Part shown: positions 1-8,068 of the stretch, piece by piece
Layout: each line of letters starts with the position of its first letter
How positions within the stretch are numbered: the stretch's first letter is position 1
Assembly: GCA_949291675.1 (NCBI GenBank)
Contig: CASEWR010000191.1
Coordinates: forward strand, 1-32,415
Length of the DNA: 32,415 bases
Direction: 5' to 3'
Source: an uncultured Desulfovibrio sp.
Lineage (GTDB): Bacteria > Desulfobacterota > Desulfovibrionia > Desulfovibrionales > Desulfovibrionaceae
Program-made: the position numbers and the translations under genes
Notes under the pieces: model-generated
The model's database searches: none
What the model saw: the letters and a program-made list of their open reading frames with translations, nothing else
Told to the model about the DNA's origin: nothing

Positions 1-210
1 AGACTGCTTCTGTGGCCGAAGGTCAGCGCAAGATCTGGTCAGTCGGAAGAGCGCACAGTGTGTTCTCATTCTTCCCTCACCTTGTGCCGGCCAAGGACAG
101 GATTTCCCCTTGCCTCCTGCCCCTTTCGTCACTGCAGGCAATGTGCATCGCGCACACTGCACTGCCTGGTTTTTGCCCCTTGCAAAAACAGTTCTCTTCA
201 GGAGGTGTAC

Positions 211-1320
211 ATGCTTTTTACAAAAATCCTGTCCCTGTTGCTCCTGGCAATATTCTCTCTTGCCGGCTCTGCTGCCGGTCTGCAGGCCGCTGAACTCATC
301 AAAGTTCCCACTGCCTGGATAGACAGGCATGAGACCTTCCTCATCTGGTATGCCAAGCAGAAGGGCTGGGATGCGGAAGAAGGTCTGGACATTGACATTC
401 AGTACTTCCCCTCCGGCAAGGCCATTCTTGAAGGTCTGGACTCCAACGCCTGGGTCTTTGCCGGCATGGGTGATGTCTCTGCCCTGCGCGGCAGCCATCA
501 CTACAACACCACGATCATCGCCGTTGCCAACGACGAAGCCAGCACCAGTGCCGTGCTGGTGCACAAGTCCTCCCCCATCCTCAAGGTTAAGGGCTGGAAC
601 AAGGACTATCCCGACGTCTATGGCTCCCCTGAGACAGTCAGGGGCAAGACCTTTCTGACCACGTCCACCACGTCTTCCCAGTATGCCCTGATCTCCTGGC
701 TCAAGGTGCTCGGCCTCACCGACAAGGACGTGATCATCAAGGATATGGACCAGACCCAGGCCCTGACCGCCTTTGGCAACAATCTCGGTGACGGCGTTTC
801 CCTCTGGTCTCCCTATATTTTTCATGGCCTGGACAGGGGCTGGCAGGTCGTCGCAGACCTGCACAAGTGCAAGATGACCAACCCCATCATGCTGGTGGCA
901 GAGTCAAAGTATGCCGAGGAGCATCCCGACATCGTCGCAAAATTCCTCAAGCTGTGCATGCGCACTGTGGATGTGCTGCAAAAAGGCCTGACCGACGAAG
1001 TAGTCTCCGAATACCAGCGCTTCTACCTGGAATGGGCTGGCAAGGAGTACTCAAAGGAGCTCTGCCTTGCTGACCTCAAGGCCCACACAGTCTACAACCT
1101 CAATGAGCAGCTCGTTCTCTTTGACACCTGCAGAGGCAGCAGCATGATTGAGAAGTGGCAGGCTGACATTGTCAGCTTCCTGAACCGCCCGGGCTCTGAC
1201 AGCCCTGTTGACCCTGCAGCCATTAAGAACAATGCCACAGACAGGTATCTGAAGCTCCTTGCCCCGGAAGCTGTCTATACTGACGCCCACGCAGCGTCTG
1301 CCGCGGCCCCGGCACAGTAA
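211..1320 (+). CDS. Taurine/NitT-type ABC substrate-binding protein (orphan copy)
   Basis: A periplasmic binding protein of the NMT1/TauA family that would deliver a sulfonate, most likely taurine, to an ABC importer. The protein has 369 residues. It starts with a signal peptide (hydrophobic core about residues 6-23, likely cleavage after LQA at 26), then the family-type start VPTAWIDRHETF and the block YGSPETVRGKTFLTT. The ATG at 211 is chosen because GGAGG lies at 201-205; an in-frame upstream start at 58 would put a cysteine-rich tail in front of the signal peptide. It closely resembles the binding protein at 16345-17427 along its whole length (for example VKGWNKDYP and EYQRF.LEWAGK), yet no permease or ATPase adjoins it. 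It probably serves the transporter 11 kb downstream. The ligand is inferred from context only. Confidence 0.88.
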   Translation: MLFTKILSLLLLAIFSLAGSAAGLQAAELIKVPTAWIDRHETFLIWYAKQKGWDAEEGLDIDIQYFPSGKAILEGLDSNAWVFAGMGDVSALRGSHHYNTTIIAVANDEASTSAVLVHKSSPILKVKGWNKDYPDVYGSPETVRGKTFLTTSTTSSQYALISWLKVLGLTDKDVIIKDMDQTQALTAFGNNLGDGVSLWSPYIFHGLDRGWQVVADLHKCKMTNPIMLVAESKYAEEHPDIVAKFLKLCMRTVDVLQKGLTDEVVSEYQRFYLEWAGKEYSKELCLADLKAHTVYNLNEQLVLFDTCRGSSMIEKWQADIVSFLNRPGSDSPVDPAAIKNNATDRYLKLLAPEAVYTDAHAASAAAPAQ

Positions 1321-1412
1321 TCGCAAACGTCCGGCACAAGAGCAGACGGCATCTGCCGCATGCGTTCAGAATCTTCAGCGTCTTCAGAATCTTCATTTCC
1401 AAAGATCAGAAC

Positions 1413-1449
1413 TGCCCGCATGTTCCCCTTCCGGGAGAGCATGCGGGCA
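1413..1449. terminator. Bidirectional hairpin between convergent genes
   Basis: A perfect 10-bp inverted repeat, TGCCCGCATG (1413-1422) and CATGCGGGCA (1440-1449), encloses a 17-base loop. It lies between the convergent binding-protein gene and the DUF362 gene. T-rich sequence follows on the plus side (TTCCTGTCTTT). Directly upstream sits a direct repeat of TTCAGAATCTTCA at 1365-1377 and 1383-1395. Confidence 0.6.
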
Positions 1450-1505
1450 TTCCTGTCTTTCTGGCTCATTCTTCCTGGCTCATGCTGCAGGCATGGGCCA
1501 GGCAT

Positions 1506-1522
1506 CCGGGCTGCAGGCCCGG
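1506..1522 (-). terminator. GC-rich hairpin just after the DUF362 stop codon
   Basis: CCGGGC (1506-1511), loop TGCAG, GCCCGG (1517-1522). It begins 7 bases beyond the minus-strand stop codon at 1529-1531. No T-tract follows on the minus strand, so it may protect the transcript end rather than terminate by itself. Confidence 0.35.
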
Positions 1523-1528
1523 GGATGA

Positions 1529-2620
1529 TTACAGTTCCTTCAGTTCGTATTCCCTGGTGCCCATGCCGAGCTTTTCAGCATACTCAAGCTGGATGCGGCC
1601 ATGGGTGTGGGGCCAGCGGGCCGTGAAGATGTCGCGGCCGTCAAGATCCAGGGAGGCGAGCAGGGGCTGCTTCTGCACCAGGTCAAAACAGGCCTGGTCC
1701 AGGGCAACGGGGTCCAGAGAGGCCAGGATGCCCACATCAGGAATCATGGGCATGTCAGACCAGCCGCAGCAGTCACAGTCAGGGGTCACATTGATGACAA
1801 AGTTGATGTAGCAGATATGCCCTTCCTTCCCCTGGACAGCGCCCCAGGCGTACTCGGTGAGGCGCTCCATGAAGGCAGGCACGTCTGTCGCCCAGTCAAC
1901 CTCAACGGCCTTGGGTTCACAGACGGTCATACACTCGAAACAGCCGATGCACTTTGTGTGGTCGCACTGGCTCTTGCCTTCCACAAGGCTCAGGGCCTTC
2001 TCGGGACAGTGACGCACACAGGAACCGCAGCCAATGCACTTGTCGGCATTGATCTGCACCTTGGTGGCATGCTGATCTTTCTTGCCCAGTCTGGAAGCAC
2101 AGCCCATGGCCAGGTTCTTGATGGCGCCGCCGAAGCCGGCCATTTCATGCCCCTTGAAGTGGGAGAGCACCACCATGGCCGGAGACTTCACGATTTCGGT
2201 GGCAATCCTTGTTTCCTTCAGGTTCTTTGCATTGATGGGCACCATGACTTCATTATCGCCGAACAGGCCGTCAGCAATGATGATGGGAGCGTCCACAACG
2301 CCGGGAGCAAAGCCATGGCGCAGGGCAGTATTGATATGGTCCACGGCATTGTGACGGCTGCCGCCGTAGAGGGTGGTCGTATCAGTCAGGAAGGGCTTGG
2401 CTCCTGCGGCACGCACCTTGTCCACCACGACCTGCACCAGCTGGGGATTGAGGTGGGTGTCATTGCCGTTTTCACCAAAGTGCAGCTTGATGGCACAGGG
2501 TTTGTCCTTCACCACCACGTCAGGCAGTTTCATGAGGGAAAGAAGACGGGCAATCTTGGCTTCCTTGGTCCGCGAGGACTTCCTGCAGGACATGGAGTAA
2601 TAATACACAGTGGATGCCAT
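1529..2620 (-). CDS. DUF362 domain protein with two 4Fe-4S clusters
   Basis: A predicted cytosolic iron-sulfur protein of 363 residues. Residues about 40-185 form the DUF362 domain (AIKLHFGE, FKGHEMAGFGGAIKN). A two-cluster ferredoxin insert follows with cysteines at 195, 198, 201, 205 and 224, 227, 230, 234 (CIGCGSC and CIGCFEC). The start MASTVYYYS at 2620 is preceded by AGGAG on the minus strand; a 60-residue upstream extension in the same frame has no family character and is not used. Proteins of this type are common in anaerobes and their substrate is generally unknown. It is convergent with the orphan binding protein, so it need not share its regulation. An electron-transfer role is inferred from the clusters. 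Confidence 0.88.
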   Translation of the reverse strand: MASTVYYYSMSCRKSSRTKEAKIARLLSLMKLPDVVVKDKPCAIKLHFGENGNDTHLNPQLVQVVVDKVRAAGAKPFLTDTTTLYGGSRHNAVDHINTALRHGFAPGVVDAPIIIADGLFGDNEVMVPINAKNLKETRIATEIVKSPAMVVLSHFKGHEMAGFGGAIKNLAMGCASRLGKKDQHATKVQINADKCIGCGSCVRHCPEKALSLVEGKSQCDHTKCIGCFECMTVCEPKAVEVDWATDVPAFMERLTEYAWGAVQGKEGHICYINFVINVTPDCDCCGWSDMPMIPDVGILASLDPVALDQACFDLVQKQPLLASLDLDGRDIFTARWPHTHGRIQLEYAEKLGMGTREYELKEL

Positions 2621-2814
2621 GGAAACGGTACTCCTGGAAAAGAGATTTCGGAAAAATGTCAGTTGCGTTGCACGTTGTGGTGCTGCGAACAGGGCTGCAC
2701 ATGCAGACTGTGCACGCAGGCGGCCATCAGGAAGACAGCCTGTTGCCCCGGTTGAAAGCAGAAGAACGCTGAAGAAAAAGACCGTGCCCGGAACAGACAT
2801 GAGAAGTGCACAAC

Positions 2815-2870
2815 GTCAACGAGGCAACCTCAACGATGCAGCCTCAATGTCGCACGCTCAATGTCGCAGC
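2815..2870. repeat. 14-bp degenerate tandem repeat, four units
   Basis: Four consecutive 14-base units: GTCAACGAGGCAAC, CTCAACGATGCAGC, CTCAATGTCGCACG and CTCAATGTCGCAGC. The last two differ at two positions. Noncoding spacer. Confidence 0.85.
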
Positions 2871-2882
2871 CTCTGCGCCCCG

Positions 2883-2914
2883 GGCTGAGCGTCCGGCAGG
2901 CTGAGCGTCTGCCT
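2883..2914. repeat. 16-bp tandem duplication
   Basis: GGCTGAGCGTC occurs at 2883 and again at 2899 with a 16-base period. It follows directly after the 14-bp array. Confidence 0.75.
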
Positions 2915-3083
2915 GTGTGCCTGCACAATGGCGCACACAAACGACAGGCAAAGGGCACAGCGCTGCCCTGTTGTCTTGTAACAGAACAGATGTGCAGAGT
3001 TTAGTCAGCGTCTGTCGCTTCGTCCAGAGGCATTTCAGGCGCAATCTTGCTCAAAACTCTCACACTACCGGGACGCACAGGTT

Positions 3084-3129
3084 CCCGACAGGAGCCTGAC
3101 AAGCACCTGGCAAGCGCCCTGACATGCCC
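3084..3129. repeat. 11-bp degenerate tandem repeat, four units
   Basis: Units CCCGACAGGAG, CCTGACAAGCA, CCTGGCAAGCG(C) and CCTGACATGCC follow one another with a period of 11 (once 12) bases. Confidence 0.65.
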
Positions 3130-3988
3130 CTCGAAAGCCAGGGCCGCACACAAATGCTCCCGGTCTGCAGCCCATGAGCGCTGCAGATGCAGTTCAAACG
3201 CGTCGCATGCCTGGCATGGTTTGCCCATGTAATGCAATTCTGACAGTGGGCGTTTGCAGAAAAACACAAGTTATATGCGACTCATCAAAACACTGTATTT
3301 TCAAAGAAATGCCCGGAAACAGCAGTGATGGCGGAAAATCAAGCAGTGTACTGCACAATTGCAGCACAGCCGGGAAAGGGCGGGTTAAGTGTCTCTTTTA
3401 CGACATGATTTCATTTTGTTGCCCTGGCAGCATACCCTCTCTGTATCATGTAAAGCCGTCTCTTTTTGCCGGGTTACCTCAGGAAAGTGATGCAGATATA
3501 ACTTATTTTGACAATCAGTCGCTTTCAGTTCACTGTACAAACTGACTCATTCAGTCCTGCAGCCGCCAGGTGTGCTTTTCTGAAAAGTGGCCTCTCTGGC
3601 CGGTGCAAGCCGGGGTATGGGACAGCCTGCTGCAGGACATATCAGGCACTTCGCTGCCACGTGTCTCTGGCTGACTTCGCTCTTTTTCTCACAAGTGTGC
3701 GGCCTTCAGGACAGTTCCCGGGGCTTTTGCCGCGTTCCCGGCTCCATGATGGCCCGCTTCTTGCTAGAATCTGTCAGGCCTGCCATGGCCACCTGCAGCT
3801 TTCTCCCGTGCCTGCCCGTCTGACCAGGGCAGTGCAGCCCGGGCGAAGCACCCAGACCCACAAGCCCCTGAAGCAGTTCTCCCCTCTCTCCTTCCCTCCG
3901 CATCAGGGTCGCCATACTCCTGCACATTCCACGTTCTTCAATATATCACGTCACTATTGTGTACAATCTCACACACAGGGAGACATAC

Positions 3989-5473
3989 ATGGCTGAACTC
4001 AACGCTGCTGACAGACCAACACTTGAAAAAAGCATGTCGCCCCTTGCCATCTGGGCACTGGCATTTGGCGCCATCATCGGCTGGGGCGCCTTTGTCATGC
4101 CCGGCCTGCGCTTCCTGCCCGGCTCCGGCCCCATGGGCGCAGTCATTGGCTTCTTCGTCGGCGGTATCATGCTGATGTTTGTGGCACTTGCCTACGGACG
4201 ACTGGTCGGCGCCTTCCCCATTGCCGGTGGCGTCTTTGCCTTTGCCTACGCGGCCTTCGGCCCCACACTGTCCTTTATCTGTGGCTGGGCCCTGGTGCTG
4301 GGCTACCTGAGCATCATCGCGCTCAATGCCACAGCCATTGTGCTTCTGACGCGCTTCCTTCTGCCCGGTCTCTTCGAGTTCGGGCATCTTTATACCATTG
4401 TGGACTGGCATATCTATGCGGGCGAACTCGTCATGCTCGAGGCTGTGCTGGTCCTGTTCTGGTTCCTGAACTACCGCGGTGCCGACATCGTGGGCAAGAT
4501 TCAGGTGGCCCTGGCAGTCATCCTGGCAGCTGGTGTTATCCTCATCATGGCCGGTGCCGTGATTCACCCCACGTCCTCTCTGACCAACCTTGAGCCCTGG
4601 TTTGCTCCCGACAAGACACCACTGGCCTGCATCATCGCAGTGACAGCCATTGCCCCCTGGCTTTTCGTGGGCTTTGATACCATCCCTCAGGCAGCCGAGG
4701 AATTCAACTTCAAGCCCTCGATGAGTACCATACTGATGATTCTTTCCATCGTCTGCGGTATTCTGACCTATGCTGCCATCACCATTGCCGTGGCCGTGGT
4801 CGTACCCTGGGAACCCCTCATCAGAGACTTCACCATCTTCTGGCATACCGGCCATGTGGTCAACATGACCCTCGGCACACCAGGCTCCATCATTCTCGGC
4901 CTGGCAGTGCTCTCCGCAATCCTCACCGGTATCAACGGCTTCTACATTGCCTGCTCCCGCCTGCTCTTCTCCATGGGCCGTTCACGCATCCTCCCCATCT
5001 GGTTTGCCCAGCTTCATCCCCGCTACAAGACGCCGTGCAACGCACTGAACTTCATCCTGGTGCTGGTGCTCGTGGCCCCCTTCTTCGGTCGTGAAGTGCT
5101 TTCCTGGGTTGTGGACATGTCCTCCATCGGCACCATCATCGGCTACTTCTTCGCCTCCCTTGCCAGCTACAAGCTGGCCACGGAATGCGTGCAGTTCCAG
5201 AGTGGTACTGTGCGTCCTCTGGCAGTCCTTGGCTGCATCTCCTCCCTCATCTGCCTCGGACTGCTTGTCATCCCCTTCTCTCCTGCCTCCATCGGCATCC
5301 CCTCCTGGGTGGTGCTCGGTATCTGGGTGGCCCTCGGCTTTGTTGTCTACTACATGCGCCTGGCCGCAGTGAAGAGCATTCCCGAAAAGGAACGCGCCTT
5401 CCTTATCCTTGGTGACAACGAACTCTTCCACGTCTTTTTACGCAGGATGGGCATACGGGATCACATTCTCTAA
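3989..5473 (+). CDS. APC-superfamily amino acid permease
   Basis: An integral membrane transporter of 494 residues with about twelve or more hydrophobic segments. The first membrane segment carries the glycine-rich sequence GAIIGWGAFVMPG typical of APC permeases, which bind the amino or carboxyl group of the substrate there. The ATG at 3989 has GGGAGA 6-12 bases upstream; an earlier in-frame start at 3959 lacks a ribosome site. A strong hairpin follows the stop codon, and the next gene is the sigma-54 activator. Lying next to the taurine regulator, it may move taurine, alanine or another amino acid, or act as an exchanger, but the substrate cannot be read from the sequence. No close subfamily is recognised. 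Confidence 0.85.
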   Translation: MAELNAADRPTLEKSMSPLAIWALAFGAIIGWGAFVMPGLRFLPGSGPMGAVIGFFVGGIMLMFVALAYGRLVGAFPIAGGVFAFAYAAFGPTLSFICGWALVLGYLSIIALNATAIVLLTRFLLPGLFEFGHLYTIVDWHIYAGELVMLEAVLVLFWFLNYRGADIVGKIQVALAVILAAGVILIMAGAVIHPTSSLTNLEPWFAPDKTPLACIIAVTAIAPWLFVGFDTIPQAAEEFNFKPSMSTILMILSIVCGILTYAAITIAVAVVVPWEPLIRDFTIFWHTGHVVNMTLGTPGSIILGLAVLSAILTGINGFYIACSRLLFSMGRSRILPIWFAQLHPRYKTPCNALNFILVLVLVAPFFGREVLSWVVDMSSIGTIIGYFFASLASYKLATECVQFQSGTVRPLAVLGCISSLICLGLLVIPFSPASIGIPSWVVLGIWVALGFVVYYMRLAAVKSIPEKERAFLILGDNELFHVFLRRMGIRDHIL

Positions 5474-5542
5474 GAAAGCAAAGGTCTGTTGCTCCTCACT
5501 TGCAGACCCTGCCCCGGGCTTTGTGCCGTAAAGCCTTGACAT

Positions 5543-5576
5543 GTGAAATCCCTGCCCTCACCGGCGGGGATTTCAC
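5543..5576 (+). terminator. Long stem-loop after the APC permease
   Basis: A perfect arm GTGAAATCCC (5543-5552) pairs with GGGATTTCAC (5567-5576). The stem extends inward through TGCC/GGCG (one G-T pair) to about 14 bp with a six-base loop. No T-tract follows, so intrinsic termination is uncertain; it could equally be a transcript 3' end stabiliser. Confidence 0.5.
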
Positions 5577-5676
5577 GCATCTGCAACCTGGCCATTCTGC
5601 TCATTTGCAGTTTTTCGGACCGGCAGGCGGGAGAGTTTTCCCCAACGTGCATGTCAGCTTGCTATGCGTGACGTCC

Positions 5677-5706
5677 TTGACTAGGATTTCCTGACATCAG
5701 TATCTC
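5677..5706 (+). promoter_or_regulatory. Weak sigma-70-type promoter candidate for the activator gene
   Basis: TTGACT (5677-5682) matches the -35 consensus in five of six positions, but the -10 candidate TATCTC after 18 bases is poor. The rest of the 323-base spacer 5474-5796 holds the hairpin at 5543-5576 and nothing else that I recognise. Confidence 0.3.
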
Positions 5707-5796
5707 TAACACCGCAGTATTTTGTACTGTCTGCACTCTCTCCCTGTATCCGCCTGACACATTCCCCTGCTTTCGTTTCGACACAAGAGAGGCAAC

Positions 5797-7497
5797 ATGC
5801 TTTCCACGAGCAAGGATTTCACCCTGCAGCCGGCGAGTGCGGTCTGCAGCTATTCAGACTGGACTCTGACCCAGGCCACACCGCAGTTTCTGGAACTCTT
5901 TCCCGAGGCCGGCCCGGGCACTCCGCTCCTGCCTCTCTTTGAAAAAAGGGAACTTACCAGGCCGGGTCAGCTGGACTCCGCAGAGGATTCAGGCGGTATT
6001 GTCTGCCCGGTACAGGGCAGCACACTCACCTTTTTGCGCTGGATGACAGTGCGCCTTGACTTCATCCTCCCCTTCCGGGTGCTGGACGTCCTGCAGCTTC
6101 CCAAAGACATGTTCCAGGAGCGCGAGCTGCTCTACACCTCCATTGAGCACATCCTGGACAGCATTCACGACGGCATCTGGATGATTGATGCCGAGGGCAC
6201 CACCCTTGCGGTCAACAAGGCCATGCAGCGCATAGCAGGCATTGAGGCCAGGGACGTGGTGGGCCTGACAGTCATGGAAGCAGCCAAACTCAAGCACTTT
6301 TCCAGCTGTGTCACCATGCAGGCCCTCAAGGACAAGCGCACAGTCACCATGTTTGATGACTATGCCAACGGCCGTCACTGCCTCAACACAGCCACCCCTG
6401 TCTTTGACGAGAACGGCAACGTGGTGCGCGTCATTGCCATCATTCGCGACCTCTCGGAACTTGAGTCCCTGAACGACAGCCTGGAAAACAAGAACAGCTC
6501 GCTGCGTCCCAAGTACAATGAAGGGGAAATGCTGCAGATGGGCATCTTAGGCTGCTCACCGGCCTCGCAGCAGCTGCGCGCTTCCCTGATGATGGCGGCA
6601 CAGACTGATGCTCCAGTGCTTTTGCTGGGCGAGACAGGCACCGGCAAGACCATGTCCGCCAAGGCCATCCATAACCTGAGCCAGCGCAAGGACATGAATT
6701 TTGTGTCCCTGAACTGCGCGTCCATCCCCCTGTCCCTGCTGGAATCGGAACTGTTCGGCTATGAGTCCGGCGCCTTCACAGGCGCCTCGCGCAAGGGGCG
6801 CAAGAGTGTGTTCGAGCTTGCAGACCAGGGTACCCTCTTCCTGGACGAAATCGCGGAGCTTCCCCTCTCGGCCCAGGCAACGCTGCTGCACGTGCTTGAC
6901 GGCGAGCCCTTCCGCAGGGTGGGCGGCTCCCAGGACATCAGCACCAATGTGCGCATCCTGGCTGCCACCAACAAGAACCTGGAACATATGGTTGAGGAGG
7001 GCTCCTTCCGCAAGGACCTCTTCTACAGGCTGCGCGTCATTGCCATTGAAATCCCTGCCGTGCGCGAGCGTCCCGAGGACGTCCCCGGACTCATTGAGTA
7101 CTTCCTCACCTCCATTGCCAAGGGACAGCCTGTCCCGCATCTCAACTCCACCCTGCGCTCTGCGCTGCGCGCCTATTCCTGGCCTGGCAACATCAGAGAA
7201 ATACGCTCTGTTGCCAGATATCTGCTTGCTCTGGGCAAGAAGCGCCTGACCATGGATGACCTCCCGCCCTATATTCTTTCCATTCTGCCTAAGGGATCCA
7301 TCGGCAAGAGCAGACTCTCCCGCCTGGGGCTGCAGGAGCAGGTGGAAGCCCTGGAAAAGGACCTCATTGGCCGTGCCCTGCGTGAAACCGGCTCCACCTA
7401 CAAGGCAGCCCGTCTGCTCAAGGTGAGCCAGAGCACCATTGTGCGCAAGGCGCACCGCTATCAGCTCACCGATCAGGGCGTCATCAGAGATAAGTGA
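5797..7497 (+). CDS. Sigma-54-dependent transcriptional activator (PAS-AAA+-Fis HTH)
   Basis: A 566-residue enhancer-binding protein that would remodel sigma-54 RNA polymerase. Residues about 115-225 form a PAS-type sensor (ILDSIHDGIWMIDAEG). The AAA+ core has Walker A GETGTGKT at 278-285, the intact sigma-54 contact loop GAFTGA at 325-330 and Walker B LFLDE with D350/E351. The C-terminus (about 525-560, AARLLKVSQSTIVRKAHRY) is a Fis/TyrR-like helix-turn-helix. No receiver domain is present, so it probably senses a small molecule directly. AGAGAGG precedes the ATG. It stands directly upstream of a consensus sigma-54 promoter driving ald-tpa-sarD, which makes it the likely taurine-responsive activator. 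The N-terminal 110 residues are unassigned. Confidence 0.92.
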   Translation: MLSTSKDFTLQPASAVCSYSDWTLTQATPQFLELFPEAGPGTPLLPLFEKRELTRPGQLDSAEDSGGIVCPVQGSTLTFLRWMTVRLDFILPFRVLDVLQLPKDMFQERELLYTSIEHILDSIHDGIWMIDAEGTTLAVNKAMQRIAGIEARDVVGLTVMEAAKLKHFSSCVTMQALKDKRTVTMFDDYANGRHCLNTATPVFDENGNVVRVIAIIRDLSELESLNDSLENKNSSLRPKYNEGEMLQMGILGCSPASQQLRASLMMAAQTDAPVLLLGETGTGKTMSAKAIHNLSQRKDMNFVSLNCASIPLSLLESELFGYESGAFTGASRKGRKSVFELADQGTLFLDEIAELPLSAQATLLHVLDGEPFRRVGGSQDISTNVRILAATNKNLEHMVEEGSFRKDLFYRLRVIAIEIPAVRERPEDVPGLIEYFLTSIAKGQPVPHLNSTLRSALRAYSWPGNIREIRSVARYLLALGKKRLTMDDLPPYILSILPKGSIGKSRLSRLGLQEQVEALEKDLIGRALRETGSTYKAARLLKVSQSTIVRKAHRYQLTDQGVIRDK

Positions 7498-7652
7498 TTT
7501 ACTTCACAAAGTCGCTGCATTTTTCCTGTCTCAACACGCCTTTTCTTGAGAAAATCGTCACTTCCGCGGCATGCCTGCAGTATTTTTACGGCATGCTGCA
7601 AAGACGTTCTCCCCGCCTTTCTCCTCCCGGGGATGTTTGTCGCAAACTTCCC

Positions 7653-7679
7653 CGAAATGCCCACCTGAAGGGCATTTCG
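7653..7679 (+). terminator. Hairpin downstream of the activator gene
   Basis: CGAAATGCCC (7653-7662) and GGGCATTTCG (7670-7679) form a perfect 10-bp stem with loop ACCTGAA. A short T-poor stretch follows, so termination strength is uncertain. Confidence 0.55.
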
Positions 7680-7809
7680 TGCCAGCCATCCCCACTGCTT
7701 CCTCCCCTGTCACATTCCTGTTTCCATCCTGTGTGCTGCGCGCTATTTCTGTTGCACTCCAGTCAGGTGCACATCAGGGCACGCCATCAGCAGTCAAGTC
7801 AGAAATGCT

Positions 7810-7840
7810 TTAATTGAGAATCATTAGCAGTCTAATCAAG
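7810..7840. promoter_or_regulatory. AT-rich dyad, candidate activator or Fur-like site
   Basis: ATTAG (7823-7827) and CTAAT (7832-7836) form a dyad around CAGT. It lies about 115 bases upstream of the -24 element, a usual distance for an enhancer site of a sigma-54 activator. Read another way, 7810-7828 matches 13 of 19 positions of the classical Fur box. Both readings are tentative. Confidence 0.35.
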
Positions 7841-7948
7841 TACAATTTGCATCAGTTTGTTTTGCAGTCTATCTACGCTCCATCCCAGAGGTGAAAAAAA
7901 GAACAGTAAATCACTTTGTTGACCCTGCACAGGCGCTTTCGTTCGCTA

Positions 7949-7964
7949 TGGCACAAAGCTTGCT
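7949..7964 (+). promoter_or_regulatory. Consensus sigma-54 (-24/-12) promoter of ald-tpa-sarD
   Basis: TGGCAC (7949-7954), five bases, TTGCT (7960-7964): this matches the full TGGCAC-N5-TTGCW consensus, with GG and GC separated by the required ten bases. Transcription would start near 7975 and give a leader of about 95 bases before the ald start at 8069. Confidence 0.9.
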
Positions 7965-8068
7965 ATACTACCAGACAGAGAAAGCCACGTGCTCGTCCAC
8001 CCCTGGACAGAACTGGCACCCTTCACCCACAGACACACACGCTTATTTCATTAGAAGGAGTCTTTCCC

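Larger units (their letters stand above)
2621..3988. other. 1.37 kb spacer without a convincing gene
   Basis: The reading frames here lack family resemblance and convincing ribosome binding sites. The stretch holds the promoter region of the DUF362 gene, three short tandem-repeat clusters (2815-2870, 2883-2914, 3084-3129), a perfect TTGACA at 3508-3513 without a good -10 partner, and a TACAAT at 3962-3967 just before the permease. Base composition shifts towards AT around 3260-3340 and 3480-3520, as expected of regulatory DNA. A small RNA could be encoded, but nothing proves it. Confidence 0.6.
7498..8068. other. Regulatory spacer upstream of ald
   Basis: This 571-base spacer contains the probable activator-gene terminator (7653-7679), an AT-rich dyad (7810-7840) and a consensus sigma-54 promoter (7949-7964). 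The direct repeat CGGCATGC at 7567-7574 and 7589-7596 was also seen. A reading frame opening at 7916 is only an N-terminal extension of ald, and its start codon lies upstream of the predicted transcription start. Confidence 0.7.

Noticed and set aside
43-52. TCGGAAGAGC, which resembles the start of a common sequencing adapter
   Set aside because: The match stops after ten bases and the flanks read as ordinary sequence, so adapter contamination is unlikely.
58-210. Upstream extension of the first binding protein to 58
   Set aside because: It would place 51 cysteine-rich residues in front of a normal signal peptide, whereas a GGAGG ribosome site precedes the ATG at 211.
1601-2755. A plus-strand open frame of 384 codons antisense to the DUF362 gene
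   Set aside because: The opposite strand encodes the cysteine-motif protein; this frame is rich in His and Gly and has no motif.
3508-3513. Perfect -35 hexamer TTGACA as a promoter of the APC permease
   Set aside because: No acceptable -10 at 16-18 bases, and the gene starts almost 480 bases away.
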